Assembly: GCA_965215115.1 (NCBI GenBank)
Contig: OZ244050.1
Span: 2,790,001 to 2,854,000, forward strand
Direction: 5' to 3'
From: CALDTK01 sp965215115
Lineage (GTDB): Bacteria > Bacteroidota > Bacteroidia > Chitinophagales > Saprospiraceae
Length of the DNA stretch: 64,000 bases
In this document: in pieces, positions 1 to 8,625 of the stretch
Position numbering within the stretch: position 1 is the first letter of the stretch
Layout: every line of letters begins with the position of its first letter
Program-made: the position numbers and the translations under genes
The notes under the pieces: generated by a model
What the model saw: the letters and a program-made list of their open reading frames with translations, nothing else
Database searches by the model: none
Told to the model about the DNA's origin: nothing

Positions 1-248
1 AGCGCAACCTCGTCCGCAAGGGTGGTTTCACCGAGTGGCGTGAGGTCGTCTGCAACAGCAACGTCACCACCTCGATGGTGCGCGGCGTCCAGGACGCCCT
101 CCGTGCCCAGGGCTACGATCCGGGTCCGACCGACAACGTCATGGGGAGCCGCACCAAAGCAGCCCTCGTGAAGTACCAGAAGGACAACGGTCTCCCCGTC
201 GGCCAGCTCGACTACGAGACGCTCAAGGCCCTCGGTGTCAACTACTAG
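1..248 (+). CDS. Peptidoglycan-binding domain protein, C-terminal part
   Basis: The 5' end lies outside the window; the reading frame begins at base 3 and stops with TAG at 246-248. The last ~60 residues form a PG_binding_1-like repeat: a VRGVQDALRAQGYDPG helix-turn, then GSRTKAALVKYQKDNGLP and an LDYETLKALGV end. Just before it is an EWREVVC segment that often precedes this domain in Bacteroidota proteins. A role in binding cell-wall peptidoglycan is inferred from the family. The N-terminal domain that would define the full protein, for example OmpA-like or a hydrolase, cannot be seen. Confidence 0.8.
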   Translation, partial: RNLVRKGGFTEWREVVCNSNVTTSMVRGVQDALRAQGYDPGPTDNVMGSRTKAALVKYQKDNGLPVGQLDYETLKALGVNY

Positions 249-274
249 TCGCTAGACTACACACGTGCTGAGGC

Positions 275-289
275 GCCTTTCGGCAAAAC
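275..289 (-). repeat. GTTTT mini-hairpin copy (intergenic)
   Basis: Plus strand reads GCC-TTTC-GGC-AAAAC. It lies 27 nt after the stop of the first gene and just before its terminator. Confidence 0.85.
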
Positions 290-301
290 TCAACACGACC
301 C

Positions 302-341
302 AAAGAGCCCCGTTCATCGTAAGATGGACGGGGCTTTCTTT
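302..341. terminator. Rho-independent terminator
   Basis: A GC-rich stem (arms 305-318 and 323-336, one G.T pair, loop GTAA) is flanked by AAAG and CTTTCTTT, so it could work in both directions. It follows the peptidoglycan-binding gene. Confidence 0.75.
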
Positions 342-412
342 CGTGGCGGCGTTAGACGGGGCCGCGAGCGGAGCTCGTCGAACCAGCCCCGCCGCCCCGC
401 GTTCCACCCGCC

Positions 413-1609
413 TTGACTTCCAGAGACTACCTCCTCCTACTCGTCCTCGGCGCACTGCAGTTCTGCCACATCGTCGACTTCATGATCATCATGCCGCTCG
501 GCGAGAAGTTGATGGAGAGCTTCGGCATCGGGCCACAGCAATTCTCCTGGCTCGTAGCCGTCTACGCGGGCAGCTCCTTCGTGGCGAGCCTGGGGAGCGC
601 GGCGGTGGTGGACCGCTTCGACCGCCGCAAGGTGCTGCTGCTCGCGCACGTCGGCTTCACGGTGGGCACCCTCGGCTGTGCGCTCTTCGACAACTTCACT
701 GGACTACTGATCGCCCGTGGGGTAGCCGGGGCCTTCGGCGGCATGGTCGCGACGCAGGTCCTGGCCATCGTCGGGGACTACTTCGCCGCGGAGCGACGGG
801 GCCGGGCCATGGGGATCGTGATGATGGCCTTCAGCGCGGCGTCGGTGATCGGGGTTCCGGCCGGGATCGCGATCGCGAGCTACGGCGGCTGGCGGGCGCC
901 CTTCCTGGCGGTGGGGGGGCTTGCGGTACTCGCCGGCATCGCAGCCTTCTTTCAGGTCCCCTCCCTGCGTGCACACATCACCAGCGCAGACGAGCGCCCC
1001 GGTGTACTCACGATGCTCGGCGATGTACTCGCCAACGAGAATCAACTCCTCGCCCTCGTCTTTACCGTCGTCCTGATGCTCGGGCACTTTACGGTCATCC
1101 CGTTCATCGCCCCGTACATGCAGATCAACCTCGGGTTCGAGGACACCGAACTGAGCCTGATGTATCTGGTCGGGGGACTGTTGACGATCGTCACCCTACC
1201 GCTAATCGGGCGTTGGGCCGACAGCGCCGGTCCGGCGCGCGTGTTCACTTTCGGTACCGTCGGCACCATCGTCGCCATCCTCGCCGTCACGCACCTCCCC
1301 GCGGGACTCGCCACGGGCCTCGTGCTCGTCGTCACGTCCTCCTTCTTCATCACCTCCGGCGGGCGGACCATCCCCGCGCTCACCCTCGTGACCAGCGTCG
1401 TCCACCCGGAGCGACGCGGGGCTTTCATGAGTCTGCGATCGGCTTTCAATCAGCTCGGCATGGGGGCGGCAAGCGTGGTGAGTGGACTGGTTATCGTGAA
1501 GGATGCTGGGACAGGCTTCCTGCTACACTACGACACGGTGGGGTGGCTAGCCGCGGGCGCGTCGTTGGTGGCCGTATGGCTCGCGTGGCAGTTGAAGCGA
1601 ATCGCTTAA
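413..1609 (+). CDS. MFS transporter (drug:H+ antiporter-1-like)
   Basis: A 398-residue polytopic membrane protein of usual length for a 12-helix MFS carrier. Helix 1 carries FCHIVDFMIIMPLG. The loop after helix 2 has the motif-A-like DRFDRRK. GVPAGIAIASYGGWRAPF fits motif C at helix 5, which is typical of the antiporter branch. The substrate cannot be told from sequence; sugar or drug export are both possible. The start taken here is TTG at 413, because the first ATG in frame (481) would remove part of helix 1. It is convergent with the SusC/SusD operon. Confidence 0.8.
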   Translation: MTSRDYLLLLVLGALQFCHIVDFMIIMPLGEKLMESFGIGPQQFSWLVAVYAGSSFVASLGSAAVVDRFDRRKVLLLAHVGFTVGTLGCALFDNFTGLLIARGVAGAFGGMVATQVLAIVGDYFAAERRGRAMGIVMMAFSAASVIGVPAGIAIASYGGWRAPFLAVGGLAVLAGIAAFFQVPSLRAHITSADERPGVLTMLGDVLANENQLLALVFTVVLMLGHFTVIPFIAPYMQINLGFEDTELSLMYLVGGLLTIVTLPLIGRWADSAGPARVFTFGTVGTIVAILAVTHLPAGLATGLVLVVTSSFFITSGGRTIPALTLVTSVVHPERRGAFMSLRSAFNQLGMGAASVVSGLVIVKDAGTGFLLHYDTVGWLAAGASLVAVWLAWQLKRIA

Positions 1610-1627
1610 GGTGCTGCGGGGTATCAA

Positions 1628-1642
1628 GTTTTGCGGTAACGC
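1628..1642 (+). repeat. GTTTT mini-hairpin copy (intergenic)
   Basis: GTTTT-GCG-GTAA-CGC, 19 nt after the MFS stop codon and 5 nt before another copy. Confidence 0.85.
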
Positions 1643-1647
1643 GGCTT

Positions 1648-1662
1648 GTTTTGGCGGAGGCC
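1648..1662 (+). repeat. GTTTT mini-hairpin copy (intergenic)
   Basis: GTTTT-GGC-GGAG-GCC, tandem partner of the copy at 1628. Confidence 0.85.
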
Positions 1663-1724
1663 GTCAACGTGCAACCGCCCGCGGGCACAGCCCTCCAGGG
1701 TTACTGCTTACGGGCCGCCGCAAA

Positions 1725-1764
1725 CGAAGAGAGCCGCGCCACTTTCGTGACACGGCTCCCTTCG
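1725..1764. terminator. Hairpin between convergent genes, probable terminator
   Basis: Arms 1725-1738 and 1751-1764 pair with two mismatches, and CCACTTTCGTGA lies between them. It sits between the convergent MFS and SusD genes. There is no long T run, so termination is inferred. Confidence 0.5.
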
Positions 1765-1814
1765 GGTAGACGAGCACGAACTGTATCTCAGAGCGTGCGG
1801 GCCGGACCATAGGA

Positions 1815-3290
1815 TTAGTAGCCCGGATTTTGCGTCAGTTTCCCGCCGCTCAGGTCGATCTCCGATTGCGGGATGGGGAACAACTCGTGGACACCCTCAC
1901 GGAAGTTCCCCTTGCCGACATCATCCATCACCTTCGCGGCGCGGCCCTGGCGCACGAGGTCGAACCAGCGGTGCTGCTCCATCGCGAGCTCGAGGCGGCG
2001 CTCCAGCCAGATCACCTCGCGGGCTTGGTCTTGATTGTCGGCCCGGAGGTCCGGGAGGAAGTTGCGGGGCAGCGGACCGCGCGCGCGGGTCCGGACGCGG
2101 TTAGCGAGCTCGAGGGCCTCCTCGCGGTTGCCGAGTTCGTTGGCGGCCTCCGCGGCGATCAGCAGCACGTCGGCGTAGCGCAGCACGCGGATGTTGCCAC
2201 CGCCGTTGCCGTTGCCGAGCGGGCCCTGCGGCACCCAGGCCTTCTGGTTTTGCCGTTGGTTGGGCACACCCGGGTCGCCGACGATGACCGCCGAGCCGTC
2301 CGGCAAGACCTCGCCCACCGTGAAGATCGTTGCGTCGCGCCGTGGGTCGCGCAGCGGCCAGGCCGCCACGAGGTCGTCGCTCGGGCGGTTGAAGCCCCAC
2401 CCGAGGTTCGGGGTCCCGCGCACGCCCTGCACCTCGTTGAACTGCGAGCCGCCGCCGCCGGTGCCGAGGGCCACCGTGCTGATCTCGAAGACGCTCTCGC
2501 TCGAGTGTTCGCCCTCGGGCAGGAAGATGCGGTTGTAGTCCGGCAGCAGCGCGTACTCGCCGCTGTTGATCACGTCCGCGGCCCGGTCGCGCGCCAGTTG
2601 CCACTCGCGCCGCGTGAGGTGCACCTTCGACAGCAAGCCATTGGCGGCCCCGCGCGTGGCCCGGCCCAGGTCTTCCGAAGCGTACTCACTTTTTTCCGGC
2701 AGGTTGGCCGCCGCGAAGGTGAGGTCTTCGACGATCTGCGCGTAGACCTGGTCGGCGGGCGTACGCGCCTGCTCGTACTCGTCGGGATTTAGCTGCCGCG
2801 TGATCAGGGGCACGTCCCCGAACCAGCGCACGAGGTTGAAGTAGAAGTAGGCCCGCAGGAAGCGATTCTCCCCCAGGAGGCGCGTCTTCAGGCTCTCGTC
2901 CATGTCGATCTCGGGGATGCGCTCGAGCGCGAGGTTCGCGCGGAAGATGCCCTTGTAGTAGCCCTCCCACACGGCCCCCGGCGCGATGTTGGAGGCGTCG
3001 TACGTGAAGTCGTCGAGCTCCCGCAGGAAGGTCGCGTCGTTCGGGGTCGAGCCCTTGTCCGCGTCGTCGCTCACGATGTCGGTCATGCCGATGTAGCTGA
3101 AGACACTTACGTCAAAACGGCGCAGGATGCCGTAGGTCGCGTTGGTCGCCTGCACGGCCTGCTCGCCGGTCTGGAAGAAGGTGTCGGCCGTCTGGTCGAC
3201 GAGGGGCTGCTTGTCGAGGAAGTCCTCGCCACAGCCGAACAACAGCGCCGGCGCAACGAGGCCAAGGGTGATTTTCTTGAGGATATGCAT
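1815..3290 (-). CDS. SusD/RagB family outer-membrane lipoprotein
   Basis: 491 residues with a lipoprotein signal (MHILKKITLGLVAPALLFGC) followed by GEDFLDKQP, the typical mature start of SusD proteins. The C-terminal end has the family's ELFPIPQSEID...NPGY signature. SusD-like proteins form the lid on the SusC channel and bind the incoming glycan at the cell surface. It starts 12 nt after the SusC stop and is the last gene of the operon. The neighbouring glycosidases suggest the ligand is a beta-glucan. The family assignment is firm; the ligand is inferred. Confidence 0.95.
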   Translation of the reverse strand: MHILKKITLGLVAPALLFGCGEDFLDKQPLVDQTADTFFQTGEQAVQATNATYGILRRFDVSVFSYIGMTDIVSDDADKGSTPNDATFLRELDDFTYDASNIAPGAVWEGYYKGIFRANLALERIPEIDMDESLKTRLLGENRFLRAYFYFNLVRWFGDVPLITRQLNPDEYEQARTPADQVYAQIVEDLTFAAANLPEKSEYASEDLGRATRGAANGLLSKVHLTRREWQLARDRAADVINSGEYALLPDYNRIFLPEGEHSSESVFEISTVALGTGGGGSQFNEVQGVRGTPNLGWGFNRPSDDLVAAWPLRDPRRDATIFTVGEVLPDGSAVIVGDPGVPNQRQNQKAWVPQGPLGNGNGGGNIRVLRYADVLLIAAEAANELGNREEALELANRVRTRARGPLPRNFLPDLRADNQDQAREVIWLERRLELAMEQHRWFDLVRQGRAAKVMDDVGKGNFREGVHELFPIPQSEIDLSGGKLTQNPGY

Positions 3291-3302
3291 GATCGTATTG
3301 GT

Positions 3303-6281
3303 TTAGAAGCCGACCTGCAGGCCGACGTTTACGGTACGGGGCACCGGGTAGATCCCGCGGTCGATCCCGTTGTCGATCGGGGTGTTCGAGACGACCTCCG
3401 GCGAGTAACCCGAGTACGAATCCCAGATCGCGAGGTTGGTCCCGCTCGCGTACACCCGCAGGCGCTGCAGCTGGAGTCGGTCCCCGATCCGGGACGGCAA
3501 CGTGTAGCCGAGGGTGAGATTGCGCAGCCGCAGGAAGTCCCCTTTCTCGATGAAGCGTTGGCTCACCTCGTAGTTGCCGCCGCCGTTGAGGAGCCGGGGT
3601 TCAGTATTGGAGCTACCCTCGCCCGTGAAGGACTCGAGGAAGCGGGTCTCGAAGTTGTACGTATTAAATCGGCTCGTCACCTTCTGGTTGTAGATCTCGT
3701 TGCCGGCCTGCCCGGCGAAGTCCACCGCGAGGTCGAACCCGAACGCGTCCGCGCCGATGGTCGCGCCGAAGGTCACGTCCGGGATCGGACTCCCGATGAA
3801 CACCCGGTCGGCGCCGTTGATTACCTCGTCGTCGTTCTGATCCACGAACACCAGGTCTCCGACGCGCTGCCCGGCGCGCGTCGGGATGGATTCGAGTTGC
3901 TGTTGGTTCTGGATGACGCCATTGGTCTCGAAGCCGTAGAACGAGCCCACGGGCTGCCCGACGACCGAGCGCGTCGCGAGGCGTCCGCTGCCGACGTCCC
4001 CGCTCTCGATCGCCTCCTGGCCCTGCCCGAGACTGCGGACCTCGTTGTCGACCGTGGCGCCGTTGACGCTGATGTTGTAGCCTACCTGACCGATCCGGTC
4101 GCGCCAACTCAGCAACACCTCGACCCCGGAGTTGCGGATCGTGGCCGCGTTCACGGTCGCCGGATCGGCCCCGATGTAGTCCGCGATCGGGACGACGAGC
4201 AGGATGTCGCTCGTCTCCTTGACGTAGTAATCCACCTCGGCGGTGAACTTATCGCCGAGGGCCCCGAGCTCGACGCCGACGTTGAGGCTCGTGGTCTGCT
4301 CCCAGCGCAAGTCCGGGTTGGCGAGCGCCAGGGGGGCCGCACCAAAGTTGAGCGCCTCGCCCGTGCCGAAGACGGCATTCGTGAACGGGTTCGTAGACAC
4401 GAGCGGGATACTGCGGTAGTTGCCGATCTTGTCGTTGCCCACCGTCCCGTACCCGAGGCGCGCCTTCATGCGGTTGAAGAAGAAGTCCTCCGGGTAGAAC
4501 GGCTCCTGGTCGACGCGCCACCCGAGGGCCGCGCTCGGGAAGTACCCGTAGCGGTTGTTGCGCCCGAATCTGCTCGACCCGTCGGCCCGCAAGCTGACGG
4601 TCAGCAAATAGCGGTCGTCGAAGGCGTAGTTGACGCGCGCCAGGTAGCTCACGATCGCCGACTCCCCCGCGCCGGAGCTGTTGGTCTGCGTCGAGTCGAC
4701 GCCGTTGGCTAGGTAGCGGAACTCCTCGTTCTCGGCGGCGAGGCCCTGCACGCTGCCGGTGATGAACTCCGAGCGCGTCTCCTGGCTCGTGATGCCGCCG
4801 AGGAGGCTGAGGCGGCTGTCGCCAAAACTCCTATCGTACGTTGCGGTATTCTCCCAGAGCCAGGTCCGGTTGGCGTCCCGGGTCTGGCTCAGGCCGTTGA
4901 CCATGTTTTGCTGTAGTGGGCTCACGAAGAACTCCGGGACGAAATTCTCCGACTCCCCGTCGGTGCGGTCGAGCCCAAACGAGCTGCGCAGCCGCAGCCC
5001 ATCGATCGGCTCGTACTCCGCGTAGGCGTTGCCGACGATGCGGGTGCTCTGCCCGGTGGAGTTCTGGTACTCGAGCTGCGCGAGGACGTTGCCAATGGGC
5101 GCGGTATTCGCGAAGCTCCCGTCCGGATTCAGCAGCGGCAGCGTCGGGTACCCGCGGTAGGCGTTCTCGATGATCCCCGGGCCATTCACCGAGCGCCGGA
5201 GGCTGAAGGCCAGGTTCTGGCCAATCGTCACCCGGGGCTTGACCTTGAATTCCCCGTTGAAGCGCGCCGTCGTGCGGTCGAACTCGCCCCCGCGCACGAT
5301 CCCCTCCTGGGCGAAGTGGTTGGCGCTCACGAGGTAGCTGCCGCGGTCGGTCGCGCCCGAGGCCGAGATCTGGTAGCTCGCGATCGAGGCCGGGCGGAAG
5401 ATCGCGTCCTGCCAGTCGGTACCCTCGCCGAAGCTCGTCGAGTCGGGGTACGGGATCGTCGCGCGACCCTCGTTGCGGGCGAGCTGATTGGAGAGTTGTG
5501 CGAACTCGTTGGCGTTGGCGAGGTCGATCTTGCGCTCGAGGTTCTGCTGCCCGCGGTAGACGTCGACGCTGATCAGCGAGCCCCCGCCCTCCTTGCCGCG
5601 GCGCGTCGTGACGAGGATCACGCCGTTGGCGCCACGCGAGCCGTAGATCGCCGTCGCGCTCGCGTCCTTGAGCACGTCGATGCGCTCGATGTCGTTCGGG
5701 TTGAGGAAGGTGATGTCGTCGGTGAGCATCCCGTCCACGACGTACAGCGGCCGCGAGTCCCCGAACGTGCCGATCCCGCGGATGCGCACCACCGAACTCG
5801 CGCCCGGGGCCCCACTCGTCGGCACCACCTGGACACCGGCGATCTTGCCCTGCAGCGCCGAGGACACGTCGCCGGTCGCGATGCGGGTAATCTCCTCGGC
5901 CTCGACGGTGCTCGTCGAGCCCGTCACGTCGGATCGGCGCTGGACCCCGTAGCCGACCACCACGACCTCGCTCAGGAGTTCGCGCGCCTCGGCGAGCGTG
6001 ACGTCAATGGTCGTTCGCCCGGCCACGGCCACGCGCTGTTCGTCGAACCCGACGTACCGAAAGGCGAGCGTATCGGCTCCGTCGACGTCGAGGCTATACG
6101 CCCCGTCGAAGTCGGTCACCGTGCCGGTCGTCGTCCCGGGGACGAGGACATTCACGCCGATTAGGGTCTCGCCCGTGGCGTCGGTCACGACCCCGGACAC
6201 GGTTTGTGCCCGGAGCGAACCCACCGCCGCGCAGCAAACCAGCAGGCCGGCGGTGAGACAGTGTGTAACAGGTTTATTCAT
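3303..6281 (-). CDS. SusC/RagA family TonB-linked outer-membrane transporter
   Basis: 992 residues. After a signal peptide (to about residue 26, ending in LRAQ) comes a carboxypeptidase-regulatory-like domain at about 27-105 (DATGETLIGVNVLVPG, then DFDGAYSLDV). The SusC signature VVVGYGVQRRSDVTGS follows, then the TonB plug (GVQVVPTSGAPGASSVVRIR) and a beta-barrel ending in VGLQVGF. It imports oligosaccharides across the outer membrane with TonB energy, paired with the downstream SusD. Its start overlaps the end of the GH3 gene by 8 nt, so translation is probably coupled. One mini-hairpin element lies inside, encoding SFGDS. Confidence 0.96.
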   Translation of the reverse strand: MNKPVTHCLTAGLLVCCAAVGSLRAQTVSGVVTDATGETLIGVNVLVPGTTTGTVTDFDGAYSLDVDGADTLAFRYVGFDEQRVAVAGRTTIDVTLAEARELLSEVVVVGYGVQRRSDVTGSTSTVEAEEITRIATGDVSSALQGKIAGVQVVPTSGAPGASSVVRIRGIGTFGDSRPLYVVDGMLTDDITFLNPNDIERIDVLKDASATAIYGSRGANGVILVTTRRGKEGGGSLISVDVYRGQQNLERKIDLANANEFAQLSNQLARNEGRATIPYPDSTSFGEGTDWQDAIFRPASIASYQISASGATDRGSYLVSANHFAQEGIVRGGEFDRTTARFNGEFKVKPRVTIGQNLAFSLRRSVNGPGIIENAYRGYPTLPLLNPDGSFANTAPIGNVLAQLEYQNSTGQSTRIVGNAYAEYEPIDGLRLRSSFGLDRTDGESENFVPEFFVSPLQQNMVNGLSQTRDANRTWLWENTATYDRSFGDSRLSLLGGITSQETRSEFITGSVQGLAAENEEFRYLANGVDSTQTNSSGAGESAIVSYLARVNYAFDDRYLLTVSLRADGSSRFGRNNRYGYFPSAALGWRVDQEPFYPEDFFFNRMKARLGYGTVGNDKIGNYRSIPLVSTNPFTNAVFGTGEALNFGAAPLALANPDLRWEQTTSLNVGVELGALGDKFTAEVDYYVKETSDILLVVPIADYIGADPATVNAATIRNSGVEVLLSWRDRIGQVGYNISVNGATVDNEVRSLGQGQEAIESGDVGSGRLATRSVVGQPVGSFYGFETNGVIQNQQQLESIPTRAGQRVGDLVFVDQNDDEVINGADRVFIGSPIPDVTFGATIGADAFGFDLAVDFAGQAGNEIYNQKVTSRFNTYNFETRFLESFTGEGSSNTEPRLLNGGGNYEVSQRFIEKGDFLRLRNLTLGYTLPSRIGDRLQLQRLRVYASGTNLAIWDSYSGYSPEVVSNTPIDNGIDRGIYPVPRTVNVGLQVGF
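4814..4828 (-). repeat. GTTTT mini-hairpin copy (in susC)
   Basis: Plus strand GGC-TGTC-GCC-AAAAC; encodes SFGDS. Confidence 0.85.
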
Positions 6282-8625
6282 TAGGTCGCTTTTTGGAGGT
6301 CTTGGTAGAGGGGAGGATCGGTTGCGCGGCCTCCGTCGCCGCGGTCGGGGCGTACTGCACCAGCGTAGACTGTAGCCGGTCGCTCGATGGCCCGACGAAG
6401 AAGCGCATGTCGCCCGCCTCGAGCGTCGGGGTCCGGCCGTCGGGCCCGAGGTAGGTAAGCTGTTTTGCGGACACGCTAAAGGATACCGTCGTGCTCTGCC
6501 CGGGCGCCAGATCCACCTGCCGGAAGTCGATCAGCTCGAGTACGGGCCGCGTGCGCAGCGCGACCGAGTCGCGTACGTAGAGTTGGACCGTCTCACGCTG
6601 GGCGTACTTGCCGGTGTTGGTCAGCGCGACCGTCACCGTGAGCGGAGCCGCGTCACCGAAGGTTTTGGCGGAAGCCGTCATCTTGCCGTAGTCGACGGTG
6701 GAGTAGCCGAGCCCGTAGCCAAAAGCGTAGAGGGGCGTGTTCAGCTGGTCGAGGTACTTGCTAGAGTACTTATTGGCCTCGTCGCGCGGGCGGCCGGTGT
6801 TCTTCTGGTCGTAGTGCAGCGGCACCTGCCCGAGCGAACGCGGGAAGGTCATCGGGAGGCGCGCACTCGGGTTGACGGCCCCGGAGAGCACGTCGGCCAG
6901 GGCATTGCCGGCCTCGGTGCCGGGCCACCAGGCCAGCAGCACCGCGTCGCTCAGGCTGTCGACCTCCGGCATGGCCAGGGGGCGTCCGGTGAAGACCACC
7001 GTGACGAGGGGCTTGCCGAGCTGCTTCAATTCCCTAAGGAGCGCGAGTTGCTCGCCGGGAAGGTCGATATTGGTGCGGCTGGCGGCCTCCCCGCTCATGT
7101 CGGCCTTCTCGCCGACGCAGGCCACGATGACGTCGGCGGCGCGGGCGGCGGCGATCGCTTCCGCAAAACCTGCCCTAGCGCCGCCCGTCGGCCTCCCGTC
7201 GAGGCCGAAGCCCGCGGCCGTACGCACGTCTAGGCTCGCGAACACGGGCCGCAGGCCCATCTCCGGCGAGATGGCTTCCTCGCCGCGGCCGTCGGCGTGC
7301 CACGCGCCGATCATGTCGTGCTGCGAACTCACGAGCGGCCCGACCAGCGCCACCTTGCGGGTGCGGGCGAGCGGTAGGGTAGCGCCGTCGTTCTTGAGCA
7401 GCACCATGCTCCGGGCGGCCGTGCGGCGGGCCTCGGCGCGATACTCGGGCGCGAGCACGTAGCGGCGCTGGCGGGCGGTGTCGCTGTAGCGGTAAGGGTC
7501 GTCGAAGAGCCCGAGGGCCATCTTGGCGCGCAGCACGTTCTTGGCCGCCTGCCGTACCGTCGCCCGGTCGACCTCGCCGGCCCCGACCAGCGCCACGAGG
7601 TGCTCGTGGAAGGTCGCGCCCTGCATGTCCATGTCGACGCCGGCCTCCAGCGCCAGCTCGGCGGCCCCGCGCTCGTCGACGACGACGCCGTGGGGGATCA
7701 TCTCGTTGATCGACGTGTAATCCGTCACCACGAAGCCGTCGAAGCCCCACTCCCCGCGCAGGATGTCGGTGAGCAGGTAGCGGTTGCCGCTGGCCGGCAC
7801 GCCGTCCACCTCGTTGAAGCTCGTCATGAAGGTGCCCACGCCCGCGTCGACGGCGGCCCGGAAGGGCGGCAGGTAAGTCTCGCGCAGGACGCGATCCGAT
7901 ATATCGACGGTGTTGTAGTCACGCCCGGCCTGGGCCGCGCCGTAGGCCGCGAAGTGCTTCGCGCAGGCCAGGATCGTCGAGTCCGCCGAGAGGTCGGTGC
8001 CCTGGAAGCCCCGCACCCGCGCGCGCGCCATCTTGCTCCCGAGGTACACGTCCTCGCCGGAGCCCTCCATCACGCGTCCCCACCGTGGGTCGCGCGCGAT
8101 GTCGACCATCGGGGCGAAGGTCCAGTGGAGCCCCGCCGCCGAGGCCTCGCGCGCGGCGATCTGGGCGGCGCGCTCGACGGCCACCGTGTCCCAGGTCGCG
8201 GCCTCGGCCAGGGGCATCGGGAAGATGGTGCGGTAGCCGTGGATGACGTCGTACCCGAAGATGAGCGGGATCTTCATCCGCGTCTCCTCCATCGAGACGC
8301 GTTGGAGTTCGCGGTTGTAGTCGGCCGTGTGGGCGTTGAAGATCGCGCCGACGCGACCGGCCTTGACGTCGTCGCGGTAGCCCTCGCGCAGGGTCGGACC
8401 GGTCACGTCCCAGTCGGAGGTGAACAGCGACAGTTGCCCGACCTGCTCCTGCAGGGTCATCCGGTCGAGCAGCGCCTCGACGTCGGCCTCTTGTTTTGGC
8501 GAAAGCCGGAACGTCTGCGCGTGGAGGTTGCTGATCAAGAACAGCGCCCCGCCGAGCAGTAGCAGCTTGAAGGCCACGAATGCCACGGCGAGCTTCGTGG
8601 CGCGTGAAGGAGTCTCGGTGTTCAT
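6274..8625 (-). CDS. GH3 family beta-glucosidase (BglX-like)
   Basis: 783 residues with an N-terminal hydrophobic export segment (about 11-37, ending in LHAQ). The TIM-barrel domain carries RDPRWGR (about 178-184), KHFAAYG (223-229) and FVVTDYTSINEM, where Asp302 is the expected catalytic nucleophile. A second alpha/beta domain follows (LPGEQLALLRELKQLGKPL) and a fibronectin III-like domain lies at about 650-755. GH3 enzymes release glucose from the non-reducing ends of beta-glucosides, probably in the periplasm here. It overlaps the upstream GH144-like gene by 4 nt and SusC by 8 nt. The GH144 neighbours suggest sophorooligosaccharides as substrate, which is inference. Confidence 0.9.
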   Translation of the reverse strand: MNTETPSRATKLAVAFVAFKLLLLGGALFLISNLHAQTFRLSPKQEADVEALLDRMTLQEQVGQLSLFTSDWDVTGPTLREGYRDDVKAGRVGAIFNAHTADYNRELQRVSMEETRMKIPLIFGYDVIHGYRTIFPMPLAEAATWDTVAVERAAQIAAREASAAGLHWTFAPMVDIARDPRWGRVMEGSGEDVYLGSKMARARVRGFQGTDLSADSTILACAKHFAAYGAAQAGRDYNTVDISDRVLRETYLPPFRAAVDAGVGTFMTSFNEVDGVPASGNRYLLTDILRGEWGFDGFVVTDYTSINEMIPHGVVVDERGAAELALEAGVDMDMQGATFHEHLVALVGAGEVDRATVRQAAKNVLRAKMALGLFDDPYRYSDTARQRRYVLAPEYRAEARRTAARSMVLLKNDGATLPLARTRKVALVGPLVSSQHDMIGAWHADGRGEEAISPEMGLRPVFASLDVRTAAGFGLDGRPTGGARAGFAEAIAAARAADVIVACVGEKADMSGEAASRTNIDLPGEQLALLRELKQLGKPLVTVVFTGRPLAMPEVDSLSDAVLLAWWPGTEAGNALADVLSGAVNPSARLPMTFPRSLGQVPLHYDQKNTGRPRDEANKYSSKYLDQLNTPLYAFGYGLGYSTVDYGKMTASAKTFGDAAPLTVTVALTNTGKYAQRETVQLYVRDSVALRTRPVLELIDFRQVDLAPGQSTTVSFSVSAKQLTYLGPDGRTPTLEAGDMRFFVGPSSDRLQSTLVQYAPTAATEAAQPILPSTKTSKKRPNE
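6462..6476 (+). repeat. GTTTT mini-hairpin copy (in GH3 gene)
   Basis: GTTTT-GCG-GACA-CGC; encodes VSAKQ on the opposite strand. Confidence 0.85.
6662..6676 (+). repeat. GTTTT mini-hairpin copy (in GH3 gene)
   Basis: GTTTT-GGC-GGAA-GCC; encodes ASAKT. Confidence 0.85.
8493..8507 (+). repeat. GTTTT mini-hairpin copy (in GH3 gene)
   Basis: GTTTT-GGC-GAAA-GCC; encodes LSPKQ just after the export signal. Confidence 0.9.
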